DNA of 64,000 bases from CAIKZZ01 sp036742455 (GTDB lineage: Bacteria > Pseudomonadota > Gammaproteobacteria > Steroidobacterales > Steroidobacteraceae), in the NCBI GenBank assembly GCA_036742455.1, contig DAINQU010000002.1:135902-199901 (forward strand), written 5' to 3'. The notes beneath the pieces are model-generated. The model ran no database searches. It worked only from the letters and a program-made list of their open reading frames with translations, and was not told the origin of the DNA. A program made the position numbers and the translations under genes. Positions 42,047-50,929 of the stretch are shown one piece after another; position 1 is the first letter of the stretch; the number at the start of each line of letters is the position of its first letter.

Positions 42047-44482
42047 ATGAAGACGCATGCACGAGTGGTGGTGATTGGTGGTGGCGTAGTGGGCTGTAGC
42101 GTGCTCTACCACCTGACCAAAGCAGGCTGGAAGGACGTGGTGCTGGTGGAGCGTGAACAACTCACGGCCGGCTCAACCTGGCACGCCGCGGGCGGATTCC
42201 ACACGCTGAACGGTGATCCCAATGTGGCGAAGCTGCAGGGGTACACCATCGGCCTGTACGACGAGTTGGAGCGTATCTCCGGGCAGTCGTGCGGATTGCA
42301 CCGCTCCGGCGGTTTGCTGCTGGCGGACACGCCGGAGCGCATGGAGTGGCTCAAGATGGCCCACGCCCGCGCGCGCTACCTTGGCTTAGAGACGGAGTTG
42401 TTGACCCCGTCGGAAGCCAAGAAATTGCTGCCGCTGATCGAAGAGAAGTATTTCGTCGGCGCGATGCTCGACGCCGCGGATGGCAATCTCGACCCGTCCG
42501 GCACGACGCACGCGTACGCCAAAGCGGCGAAGATTGGCGGTGCGGAGATCTATCAGCAGACGCGCGTGACCGACATCCAGCGACGCCCGGAAGGGACGTG
42601 GGACGTGGTGACGACGATGGGGACGATTCGGACCGAGCACGTCGTCAACGCCGGCGGCTTGTGGGCCCGCGAAGTCGGCCGCATGGTCGGACTCGAATTG
42701 CCGGTGCTCGCCATGGAGCACATGTACCTCGTCACGGACGAGATCCAGGAAGTCGTCGACTTCAATCGCGAGTTCGGCCACGAGTTGCCGCATGCGATCG
42801 ACTTCAAGGCCGAGATTTACATGCGCCAAGAGCGCAACGGCTTGGTCTTGGGTACCTACGAGCAGGATTGCCGCCCTTGGCAGCCGAAGACGACGCCGTG
42901 GGACTTCGGTGCGCAGTTGCTCGAGCCGGATCTCGAGCGTATCGCGCCGTCGCTCGAAATCGGTTACGCGCACTTCCCAGCCATGGCGAAGGCCGGCATC
43001 AAGCGGGTGATCAACGGCCCGTTCACGTTCTCGCCGGACGGCAATCCACTGGTCGGCCCTGTGCAGGGATTGCCGGGTTTCTGGTGCGCGTGCGCCGTGA
43101 TGGCCGGCTTCAGTCAGGGCGGCGGCGTGGGTCTTGCCCTGTCGCAATGGATGGTCAACGGCGATCCGGGCTTCGACGTGTGGGCGATGGACGTCGCCCG
43201 CTATGGCGAATGGGCCACGCGCTCGTACACCAACGTGAAGGTGCGCGAGAACTACTCGCGCCGCTTCTCGATCCGTTTCCCGAACGAGGAGTTGCCGGCC
43301 GCGCGCCCGCAGCAGACCACGGCCTTGTACGACATCCTGCGCTCGCGTGGCGCGGTCATGGGCGACAGCTGGGGACTCGAGACCCCGTTGTGGTACGCGC
43401 CGCCGGGCGTCGAGCCGCGCGACATCGTCTCGTTCCACCGTTCCAATGACTTCGAACACGTCAAAGCCGAGTGTCTGGGCGTGCGTTCCGCCGTCGGTGT
43501 GACGGAAATTGCGAACTTCGCGAAATACGAGATCACCGGTGCGGGAGCGGAGGCCTTCCTGTCGCGCCTCATGACCAACCGGATGCCCAAAGTGGGGCGT
43601 ATCGCGCTCACGCCGATGCTCAATCCGGCCGGCAAGCTCATCGGCGACTTCACGATCGCCTGCGCAGCGCCGGAGCGCTACATCATGTGGGGCTCCTCGC
43701 AGGCGCAGATCTATCACATGCGTTGGTTTGAAGCGCACTTGCCGAAGGACGGCTCTGTCGCCATCCGCCGCTACGACATGGGCCTCGTCGGCTTGTCGAT
43801 CGCCGGACCGAAGTCGCGTGAGCTGCTGGCCCGTCTGACGGACGAAGACGTGTCCGGCGATGCCTTCCGCTTCATGGATCATCGCGCCATGGACGTCGGC
43901 AATTGCCCGGCCATGGTCAATCGCGTGACCTATTCCGGCGATCTTGGCTACGAAATCTGGGTGGCGCCGGAGTACCAGCGCCGTCTCTACGACGCGATTT
44001 GCGCGGCCGGTGCGGACCTCGGCTTGGTGCACTTCGGTATGCGTGCGTTGCTGGCGCTGCGGTTGGAGAAGAACTTCCCAACCTGGTATCGCGAGTTGCG
44101 TCCGATTTACGGGGCGTACGAGGCGGGTATGGATCGCTTCGTGGATCTGACCAAGGGCGACTTTATCGGCCGCGATGCGGCGGCCCTCGAGAAGGCCAAC
44201 GGCGGAACCTTGCGGCGCGTGAGTTTCGCGGTCGACGCGTTGGATGCGGATGTGCTCGGCGACGAGCCGATTTGGCACAACGGTCAGGTGGTCGGCTGGG
44301 TGACCTCCGGCGGCTACGGTCACTGTGTCGATCTGTCGCTGGCGCAAGGCTATGTGCCGAAAGAACTGGCCCACGACTTGGCGAGCGGCGCGTTTGAGAT
44401 TGAGATTCTCGGCGAGCGCCGGCCGTCGAGCATCCTCGTCGATCCGCCGTTCGATCCGAAGGGTCTGCGGATGCGGATGTGA
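42047..44482 (+). CDS. Dimethylglycine dehydrogenase-like FAD/GcvT fusion protein
   Basis: An 811-residue two-domain enzyme. The N-terminal half is a DAO flavoprotein with VVIGGGVVGCSVLYHL at 8-23 and the motif STWHAAGG, whose H46 matches the histidine that binds FAD covalently in dimethylglycine and sarcosine dehydrogenases. The C-terminal half is a GcvT-like tetrahydrofolate domain (SVGVTEIANFAKYEITG-type region, RVTYSGDLGYEIW, MRALLALRLEKNFPTW). Such enzymes demethylate dimethylglycine or sarcosine and load the methyl carbon onto tetrahydrofolate. Position after soxG and before an MttB homologue argues for dimethylglycine to sarcosine, feeding Sox. Confidence 0.9.
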   Translation: MKTHARVVVIGGGVVGCSVLYHLTKAGWKDVVLVEREQLTAGSTWHAAGGFHTLNGDPNVAKLQGYTIGLYDELERISGQSCGLHRSGGLLLADTPERMEWLKMAHARARYLGLETELLTPSEAKKLLPLIEEKYFVGAMLDAADGNLDPSGTTHAYAKAAKIGGAEIYQQTRVTDIQRRPEGTWDVVTTMGTIRTEHVVNAGGLWAREVGRMVGLELPVLAMEHMYLVTDEIQEVVDFNREFGHELPHAIDFKAEIYMRQERNGLVLGTYEQDCRPWQPKTTPWDFGAQLLEPDLERIAPSLEIGYAHFPAMAKAGIKRVINGPFTFSPDGNPLVGPVQGLPGFWCACAVMAGFSQGGGVGLALSQWMVNGDPGFDVWAMDVARYGEWATRSYTNVKVRENYSRRFSIRFPNEELPAARPQQTTALYDILRSRGAVMGDSWGLETPLWYAPPGVEPRDIVSFHRSNDFEHVKAECLGVRSAVGVTEIANFAKYEITGAGAEAFLSRLMTNRMPKVGRIALTPMLNPAGKLIGDFTIACAAPERYIMWGSSQAQIYHMRWFEAHLPKDGSVAIRRYDMGLVGLSIAGPKSRELLARLTDEDVSGDAFRFMDHRAMDVGNCPAMVNRVTYSGDLGYEIWVAPEYQRRLYDAICAAGADLGLVHFGMRALLALRLEKNFPTWYRELRPIYGAYEAGMDRFVDLTKGDFIGRDAAALEKANGGTLRRVSFAVDALDADVLGDEPIWHNGQVVGWVTSGGYGHCVDLSLAQGYVPKELAHDLASGAFEIEILGERRPSSILVDPPFDPKGLRMRM

Positions 44483-44492
44483 TAGGCCTGCC

Positions 44493-46037
44493 ATGAACGA
44501 CCGCACGACCGATAAGCCGAGAGCCCGTCGCCGTTCGTCGGTGGAGGTGGCAGCGCCTGCGCGCAGCGTTCGTTACCGAACGCTGCGACGTCCCTACGAA
44601 CCCTGGCAGATTTTCAGCCAGGATCGGATCGAAGCGTTGCACCACGCGGCGCTCGATCTGTTGGAAAACGATGGGCTTAAAGTGCTCTCGGCGCGCGCTC
44701 GCGCGCAGTATCGTGCCGCCGGTTGCCGCGTGGACGACGCCACCCATATGGTGTGGATCGACCGGGCGCTGGTGGCGGCGGCGATCGCCTCGGCGCCGCG
44801 TTCGATTCGTCTGCATGCGCGCAATGCCGATCGGCACGTGCTGCTCGATGAGCGGGCGCTGACCTTCGGCCCGGTGTCCGGACCGCCGAACGTGGCCTTG
44901 CCGGACGGCAGCCGGCGCCCGGGTCGCCTGCAGGACTACGCCGACGGGATTCGGCTCTGCCAAACCTTCGATGTCATCCACTTACTCGGTTCGTTCGCCG
45001 AGCCGCAGGACATTCCCGTCGATGTGCGGCAGTTGGAGATGTTGCACGCGCAACTCACGCTCTCCGACAAGATTCCGCACACCTATTGCCGCGGCAGTGC
45101 GCAGGTGGCGGATTGCTTCGAACAGATCCGTATCGCGAACGGCTTGACGGCGGAGGAGTTCCGGCAAACGCCGTGCACCTACACGATCATTAACACGAAT
45201 TCGCCGCGCGTCCTCGACGCGCCGATGGCCGACGGCATCATGGACTTTGCGGCGGCCGGTCAGGTGCAGATGATCACCCCGTTCACGCTGGCGGGCGCCA
45301 TGGCGCCGGTGACCATCGCCGGGGCGTTGATGCTGGCGCACGCCGAGACGATGGGGGGCTTGGTGCTCGCGCAGCTGACGCGCCCGGGCGCGCCGGTGGT
45401 GTACGGCAGTTTCACGTCGAACGTCGATTTGCGCTCGGGATCGCCCGCGTTTGGCACGCCCGAATATGTACACGCTCAGGTGGGTGCCGGCCAGATGGCG
45501 CGCTTCGTCGGCTTGCCCTGGCGCTCGTCGGGCGCGACCGCGTCGAACCTTCCGGACGCACAGGCCGCCTACGAGAGCCAAATGAGCTTGTGGGGTGCGC
45601 TCGTGGGTGGTGCCAACTTCGTGCTGCACGGCGCGGGGTGGCTCGAAGGCGGGCTGTCGTCCAGTTTCGAGAAATTCATTCTCGACATTGAACAGCTGCA
45701 GATGCTCGCCGAAGTGCTCATGCCTGTCGGTGCCACCGACGACGACTTCGGATCGGATGCGGTGCGCGAAGCCGGTCCGGGCGGCCATTTCTTTGGTACC
45801 CAACACACGATGGCCCGCTATCGCGACGCCTTCTATGCCCCGTTCGTCTCGGATTGGCGCAATCACGGCACGTGGCTCGGTGACGGGGCACAGTCGGCGA
45901 CAGAGCGCGCCGGCCGAATCTGTGGTGAGATGTTAGGGGCGTTTGTCGCCCCAGCGATCGATCCGGCCGTGCTCGAGGCGTTGACCGAGTACAAGGAACG
46001 GCGCATGGCGGAGGGCGGGGCACCCCCCGCCGGTTAG
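44493..46037 (+). CDS. MttB-family methylamine/betaine methyltransferase (non-pyrrolysine)
   Basis: A 514-residue TIM-barrel protein of the trimethylamine methyltransferase family (COG5598). Signatures are FGPVSGPPNVA, HTYCRGSAQVAD, TPFTLAGAMAPVTIAGAL and WRSSGATASNLPDAQAAYESQ. The frame has no internal amber codon, so it is a non-pyrrolysine member; a known relative, MtgB, moves a methyl group from glycine betaine to a corrinoid protein. Glycine betaine to dimethylglycine would feed the enzyme encoded 10 bases upstream. However, no corrinoid-binding protein, activase or tetrahydrofolate methyltransferase is in the window, so the methyl acceptor is unknown. ATG 44493 is chosen because the upstream extension lies inside the preceding gene. 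Confidence 0.85.
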   Translation: MNDRTTDKPRARRRSSVEVAAPARSVRYRTLRRPYEPWQIFSQDRIEALHHAALDLLENDGLKVLSARARAQYRAAGCRVDDATHMVWIDRALVAAAIASAPRSIRLHARNADRHVLLDERALTFGPVSGPPNVALPDGSRRPGRLQDYADGIRLCQTFDVIHLLGSFAEPQDIPVDVRQLEMLHAQLTLSDKIPHTYCRGSAQVADCFEQIRIANGLTAEEFRQTPCTYTIINTNSPRVLDAPMADGIMDFAAAGQVQMITPFTLAGAMAPVTIAGALMLAHAETMGGLVLAQLTRPGAPVVYGSFTSNVDLRSGSPAFGTPEYVHAQVGAGQMARFVGLPWRSSGATASNLPDAQAAYESQMSLWGALVGGANFVLHGAGWLEGGLSSSFEKFILDIEQLQMLAEVLMPVGATDDDFGSDAVREAGPGGHFFGTQHTMARYRDAFYAPFVSDWRNHGTWLGDGAQSATERAGRICGEMLGAFVAPAIDPAVLEALTEYKERRMAEGGAPPAG

Positions 46038-46063
46038 TCCCACCCGAGAAGGAAGATCACCCG

Positions 46064-47362
46064 TTGCGATCGCCGAACATTCACGGAATCCGAGTCCGCT
46101 GGCGCATTTTCTCGATGCTGGTGGGCGCTGCCGGTGTCGTCTACTTCCAGCAGCGCGCGATTTCGGTGGCGGCCGAACGCATCATGCCGGAGCTCTCGCT
46201 CACGCAGATGCAAATCGGCTGGCTGCAGTGGGCGTTCGTGTTGGCCTACGGGCTCTTGCAGTTCCCCGGTGGCATCGTCGGACAACGCATCGGCGGCCGT
46301 CGCGCGTTGACCTGGCTGCTGCTGTTGGCGGTCGCGGCATCACTGGCCGCGCCGTTAACGCCGTACGCGTTTCACGGCACGGCGCTGTTTGTGGCGTTGC
46401 TGTTGACGCAATTGGTGTTGGGCATCGCCCATGCCCCGTTCATGCCGGTGTGTGCAGGGCTCATGGAAGCGTGGTTGCCGGCGGGGCGGTGGGCGCTGGC
46501 CCAGGGCTTACACACCTTCGGGATGCAGGTGGGCGCCGCACTGGCGCCGCCCGTGCTGGTGATTCTGATCACGAGTCTCGGCTGGCAGCCGGCCTTGATT
46601 TGGGCGGCATTCCCACCGTTGCTGCTCGTCGCGGTCTGGCTCTGGTACGGCCGGGATACGCCGCTAGAACATCCCAGCGTCTCAACGGCGGAATTGGCGG
46701 AACTGGCGGCGACGCCGGTCGCGCTGCCCAATCACGACATCAGCATGGCGCGTATCCGGCGGATCTTGGCCAACCGCAGCATCGCGGTCGCCACGTTCTC
46801 CTACGTGTGCATGAATTACGTCTTCTACCTGCTGTCCAGCTGGTCGTTTCTGTATCTGATTCAAGAGCGCCACTTCGCCTTGCTGGAAGGCGGCTTGTTA
46901 GCCAGCCTGCCACCGATCGGCGCAGCGCTCGGCGCGGCGACGGGTGGAACGCTGATTGACGCGTTGTCGCTGCGCATCGGCGTCAAGTGGGGTTTCCGAC
47001 TGGTGCCGCTGATCGCCTTGCCGTTGGCTGGGGTGTTCTTATTGGTGTCGACGTTTGCCGGGAGCCCCTATGTCGCGGTGGCGGCTCTCACCCTCGCTTA
47101 TGCCACTGTCGAAGTGAACGAAGCCGCGTACTGGGCCGGAACGATGCGCATCGCGCAGGCCGACTCCATGGCAGCCACCGGCGTTCTGAATACCGGTGGC
47201 AACATGGGCGGATGGATCGGGATCCCGATCGTCGCCTACCTGTCCGGCACGGGGCATTGGACCGCTGCGTTTGTGATTGGGTTTGGTTGCGCCGTGGTGG
47301 CCGCGTTGGGCTGGCTGTGGGTGGACACCTCGGAGCCGCTCACCGCCCCAGCGGCCGCCTGA
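46064..47362 (+). CDS. MFS transporter, anion:cation symporter-like
   Basis: A 432-residue inner-membrane carrier with 12 predicted segments. The N-terminal half, VGAAGVVYFQQRAISVAAERI, and the loop GLLQFPGGIVGQRIGGRRALTW, which carries the MFS G-x-x-x-D/R-like motif, resemble the ACS family that imports organic acids. The start is TTG 46064: AGAAGGAAG ends eight bases before it, and the next in-frame ATG would remove part of the first membrane segment. As the last gene of the sox/dimethylglycine/MttB run it probably imports a methylated or acidic substrate of that pathway. Confidence 0.85.
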   Translation: MRSPNIHGIRVRWRIFSMLVGAAGVVYFQQRAISVAAERIMPELSLTQMQIGWLQWAFVLAYGLLQFPGGIVGQRIGGRRALTWLLLLAVAASLAAPLTPYAFHGTALFVALLLTQLVLGIAHAPFMPVCAGLMEAWLPAGRWALAQGLHTFGMQVGAALAPPVLVILITSLGWQPALIWAAFPPLLLVAVWLWYGRDTPLEHPSVSTAELAELAATPVALPNHDISMARIRRILANRSIAVATFSYVCMNYVFYLLSSWSFLYLIQERHFALLEGGLLASLPPIGAALGAATGGTLIDALSLRIGVKWGFRLVPLIALPLAGVFLLVSTFAGSPYVAVAALTLAYATVEVNEAAYWAGTMRIAQADSMAATGVLNTGGNMGGWIGIPIVAYLSGTGHWTAAFVIGFGCAVVAALGWLWVDTSEPLTAPAAA

Positions 47363-47387
47363 TCCGCGCGCCGCGTTCCCTCGTTCG

Positions 47388-47417
47388 GGCCCGCGGCACG
47401 TGACCGTGCCGCGGGCC
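47388..47417. terminator. Bidirectional terminator hairpin
   Basis: Perfect 13-bp stem GGCCCGCGGCACG and its complement around loop TGAC, centred in the 62 bases between the convergent MFS and TonB receptor genes. Confidence 0.75.
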
Positions 47418-47424
47418 TCGCCGA

Positions 47425-49995
47425 TTAACGACCCGAGAACTTGTAACCGAACTTGACGCCGATGACGCGCGGGCGCGTGACGGTCTGGGTCTCCAGCGCT
47501 TGGGAGTCGCTCAAGAAGACTTTCCCACGGGTATCGGTCAGGTTCTGTGCATAGATCTGGGCGCTCCACGCGTCACGGCTGACGCCGAAGGACGCATCGA
47601 ACGTCGTGTAACCGGGTTGGTCGAACGACTGTGTCGGGTAGACGGACGGCGCGATCGACGGCGCGCTACCCACCACGTTGTACGAGTGCGCGGTCGTGAC
47701 GGCCCCGGCCTGCGCAAACGCAGCGTAATCACCCGCCTGCCAGTCGTAACGCAGGTGGATGTTGCCTTGGAACGGCGGCGACATCGCCAAGGGGCTGCCC
47801 GAGGCACCGTAGATGTTCGGGATCGCGGTCGCGGCCCCGTTCACGACTTGGTACACCGGCTTGCCGTAATTGGCGCTGTTGGGGTTGTTGGCGATCAGGA
47901 CGGGTGCATTGGTCTGCTCGGAACTGTTCCAGGACGCCCCGGCCTGCAGCGAAAGTCCCGCGCCCAACCGCGCGATGAACTGCACTTCGAGTCCCTTGAC
48001 CTGGTAGTCCGGGCCGTTCGTCACGAAGGCCTGCGACCCGGTGTAGGCCGGGTTGAAGACCGGGAACTGGACGTTGCTCCACTGCTCGCGGTAGATCGCG
48101 CCGTTGAAGAGGAAGCGGTGGTTCAGCCACTCGGTTTTCCAGCCGATCTCGTTGTTGACCAACTGGTCCGGCGCGTAGCCCTTCGGCGTCGAGTATTGAT
48201 TGACGCCGTTCAGATCGGCGATGAACGGCCCGTTGCTCGTGCGATTGAAGCCGCCCGGTCGATAGCCCTGCGACCACGTGTAGTACACCATCGCGTCCGG
48301 GGTGACTTTCCAGGTCACGTTGGCGCGGCTGCGGAAGCCCGAATAGGTCTGCGACAGGTGCTCGGCATCGATGCTGGCACCGCCGGCGGTGCAGGGGGCG
48401 GAACCCGCTTCGAAGCAACCGAAGCCGCCGCCGTAGGCACCTTTTTCGGTGTTGCTGAAATGGTAGTAGCGGGTGCCGACCGTGGCCGTCAGGACGTTCG
48501 GAACGAGGTCCACGTCGGTGGACAAGTAGAAGGCGTATTGCTGGTAACCGCGCACCGCATCGATCATGTACGACACGTTGGAGTTGCGTACCGACGGATC
48601 GCCGACCGTGGATCCTGCGGCCGGGGCGATATTCGACAAACAGCCGACGTTGTTCGTATCCGTACAGGCCGGGAGAGTCCGGTACATCCAGTTGGTCTGC
48701 TCGTAGACCTTGAAGTCTTCCCAGAACACGCCGCCGATGGCGCGAATGCGTCGATCGTCCGGCGTGGACAGGCGCAACTCGTGGCTCTGGTGCGTGGCGT
48801 GCTCGTGATCCGCCCAACTGGCGCTGGGTGAGTAGCAGGTCGGCGTACCGGTCACCGACGCGCCGTAGCACTGGTAGTAATCGGCAAAGTAGCCGCGCGA
48901 GTAGTTGGTGTAGTCCTGGTATTGCTCGATGTTGCGATCCAGATAGCCCGCGGCATACACGAGCTTCAAGTCACCGACCTTGCCGGTGACGGTCAAGGAC
49001 GTGTCCGAGAACCGGTCCCGGGCGTCCGAGGGGTTGAACAGCGTCACCGACAGATCCGGCAGCTTCTGGCCGTCCGAGCCGGTGGGCATTTGGTAGAACA
49101 CGCCCTGCGCGTCGGTCGTTTGGTAGCTCTGCGAGAGCAACACATCCCAATCGGCATTGACCTTCCAGAGCGCCTGCAAACGGCCGCCCTGATAGGTGAC
49201 GGGGTTGATCGCGTTACGCGCCAACGCATAGTTATTGATGACCGGGCTGTTCGCCGGCACCGAGCCGCCGGCATAGCTGATGCCCACATCGGAATTGCTG
49301 CGGGTGAAGGTGCTCGGCACGTTATTGATGTAACCGCCGCGGGTGTCGTTGTACAAGACGGCTCGAACGGCGAGCGTGTCGCCGATCAGCGGCAGGTTCA
49401 GCATGCCGTCGATCGCCGTGTTGGGATCGCCGTGCGCGGTCGTGCCGTACGAGGCATTCATCGCCGCTTCGGTCACACCCAACTTGGGCTTTTGCGTGAT
49501 GTAACGCACCACGCCGGCTTGCGCGCCGCCGCCGAAGAGGGTGCCCTGCGGACCCTCAAGGACCTCGATCCGCTCGAGGTCGACGGCGTACACGTCGAGG
49601 TTATGGCTCGGCAACATGGAGGACTGCTCATCCACGTACACCGCGACGTTCGGGAAGTTGCCGGTAACGCCGTTGCCCTGCGGGCCCTGCGTACCGAGAC
49701 TCAGGCCGCGCATGTAGATCTCGCCCTGACCGGGCCCGTAGGACGCCGTGGTCACGTTCGGCAGAAACTTGATGTAGTCATCAAAGGTCGTGGCATTCAA
49801 CTGCGCCAGCGCATCGCCGGTCAGTGCCTGTATCGAGATGGGGACGGACTGGAGGTTTTCCGAGCGACGCTGCGCGGTGACGATGATTTCGCCGATGCTC
49901 GTCGCGCTCTCGTCAGCGGCGTGGGCCACGGTCGTGATGGCGGGTGCGGCCAAGGCCAACGCGATGGCTGTGGCTAACGTCTTATTCTGGCTCAT
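47425..49995 (-). CDS. TonB-dependent outer-membrane receptor
   Basis: An 856-residue receptor with signal peptide ATAIALALAAPAITTVAHA, a TonB-box-like start of the mature protein (IGEIIVTAQRR), the plug domain (VPISIQALTGDALAQLNA, IYMRGLSLGTQGP, ERIEVLEGPQGTLFGGGAQA) and a barrel ending in VIGVKFGYKFSGR. The plug sequence is of the type often called siderophore or FecA-like in Steroidobacter- and sphingomonad-like genomes, but the ligand is not readable. It lies 56 bases after the BesD-family oxygenase gene on the same strand, which suggests a shared transcript and a common substrate. Confidence 0.92.
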   Translation of the reverse strand: MSQNKTLATAIALALAAPAITTVAHAADESATSIGEIIVTAQRRSENLQSVPISIQALTGDALAQLNATTFDDYIKFLPNVTTASYGPGQGEIYMRGLSLGTQGPQGNGVTGNFPNVAVYVDEQSSMLPSHNLDVYAVDLERIEVLEGPQGTLFGGGAQAGVVRYITQKPKLGVTEAAMNASYGTTAHGDPNTAIDGMLNLPLIGDTLAVRAVLYNDTRGGYINNVPSTFTRSNSDVGISYAGGSVPANSPVINNYALARNAINPVTYQGGRLQALWKVNADWDVLLSQSYQTTDAQGVFYQMPTGSDGQKLPDLSVTLFNPSDARDRFSDTSLTVTGKVGDLKLVYAAGYLDRNIEQYQDYTNYSRGYFADYYQCYGASVTGTPTCYSPSASWADHEHATHQSHELRLSTPDDRRIRAIGGVFWEDFKVYEQTNWMYRTLPACTDTNNVGCLSNIAPAAGSTVGDPSVRNSNVSYMIDAVRGYQQYAFYLSTDVDLVPNVLTATVGTRYYHFSNTEKGAYGGGFGCFEAGSAPCTAGGASIDAEHLSQTYSGFRSRANVTWKVTPDAMVYYTWSQGYRPGGFNRTSNGPFIADLNGVNQYSTPKGYAPDQLVNNEIGWKTEWLNHRFLFNGAIYREQWSNVQFPVFNPAYTGSQAFVTNGPDYQVKGLEVQFIARLGAGLSLQAGASWNSSEQTNAPVLIANNPNSANYGKPVYQVVNGAATAIPNIYGASGSPLAMSPPFQGNIHLRYDWQAGDYAAFAQAGAVTTAHSYNVVGSAPSIAPSVYPTQSFDQPGYTTFDASFGVSRDAWSAQIYAQNLTDTRGKVFLSDSQALETQTVTRPRVIGVKFGYKFSGR

Positions 49996-50051
49996 CTCAA
50001 TTTCCCCTGTGCTGAATCATGGCCGAGTCTCGGCTCGGTTCGCCGCGCCCG

Positions 50052-50867
50052 TCAGTGCCGGGGCGTCGATCGTCCGTAAAATCCGATGCGTTCTTCGTCG
50101 CTGAACGTGACATTCGGTCGATCGTAATACGAAAAGACCCCGACGAGTCGGGATTGCGAGCCCTGCACGGTGGACACCCGGTGCAGAGTGTTCTTTCCGG
50201 CGAAGACATTCAGCGTGCCGGCTTCCAGCGGATTGACGTGACAGTCGGGGTCGGCCCCGGTCAGAAAGCGGCCCACCCCCTCGTAATTGGGGTCGGAATC
50301 GGAACGAAGATCCGTCCGGTACTCAAATTCGCCCCCGTGTTCGGCCGCGCGCAGCAGCAGCGTCGTCGTGTAGCGCGAGCGGTCAAAATGCCAGTTCAGC
50401 GCCTCCCCGGGGCGGTATTCCATCACGTTGAGCCGCGCGATCGGATCCTCCATCGGATACAACTGCGGGATCTCGAGCACGGCGGCGATAAAGCGCTGCA
50501 GCGGTTCCCACTCGTAGATCCGAGTGATCAAATTATCCCGCAGCTGATCGCCGCAGACGGTGTGGTTCGTCGTCCGAAACCGCGTGAGTGCGGGATGGTC
50601 GGGGGCAAGGTCTGCCACCGAGCGCAGAAAATAGACGTTGTGCTCGCGCTGATGCGTGAAGGAGTCCGTGGCGGCCAATGGGGCGACATGATCCACCATC
50701 GCCTGCACTGCGTCGGGCCGGACGAAGCCCGGCAAATTGAACATCCCGTCACGGGCCAATTCACGGCGGCATTGTTCCACCAACGCGCTCGTCAAGGTGG
50801 GTTGGTCGATCGGATAACGCGTGAGGTCGAGAATCTGGTGCACGGTGTTCCCCCCAAATAGCCTCAT
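50052..50867 (-). CDS. BesD/HalD-family 2-oxoglutarate Fe(II) oxygenase, probably a hydroxylase
   Basis: A 271-residue oxygenase related to the BesD/HalD enzymes, which act on free amino acids. The iron-binding triad is visible as H160-F-D162 in LNWHFDRSRY and H229 in KNTLHRVSTV; R240 in QSRLVG should bind the carboxylate of 2-oxoglutarate. In true halogenases of this family the Asp is replaced by Gly to leave room for chloride; here Asp is present, which predicts hydroxylation. Family blocks GGEFEYRTDLR, DPNYEGVG and GTLNVFAGK are clear. It sits between a LysR gene and a TonB receptor gene, all on the minus strand with short gaps. Confidence 0.85.
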   Translation of the reverse strand: MRLFGGNTVHQILDLTRYPIDQPTLTSALVEQCRRELARDGMFNLPGFVRPDAVQAMVDHVAPLAATDSFTHQREHNVYFLRSVADLAPDHPALTRFRTTNHTVCGDQLRDNLITRIYEWEPLQRFIAAVLEIPQLYPMEDPIARLNVMEYRPGEALNWHFDRSRYTTTLLLRAAEHGGEFEYRTDLRSDSDPNYEGVGRFLTGADPDCHVNPLEAGTLNVFAGKNTLHRVSTVQGSQSRLVGVFSYYDRPNVTFSDEERIGFYGRSTPRH

Positions 50868-50929
50868 CCGAGCCTAGCACCGCTGTTTCAGATCGACAGT
50901 CAGTAAAGGCGTAAGGCGCCTTAGAAAAA

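Noticed and set aside
42386..44506. 706-codon open frame antisense to the dimethylglycine dehydrogenase-like gene
   Set aside because: The plus-strand gene has clear domains and motifs, while the antisense product has none.
44493..46037. Pyrrolysine-containing trimethylamine methyltransferase
   Set aside because: There is no internal in-frame amber codon; the only TAG is the terminal stop.
50052..50867. Halogenase assignment for the BesD-family oxygenase
   Set aside because: The iron site has H160-x-D162; halogenases of this family have Gly in place of the Asp.
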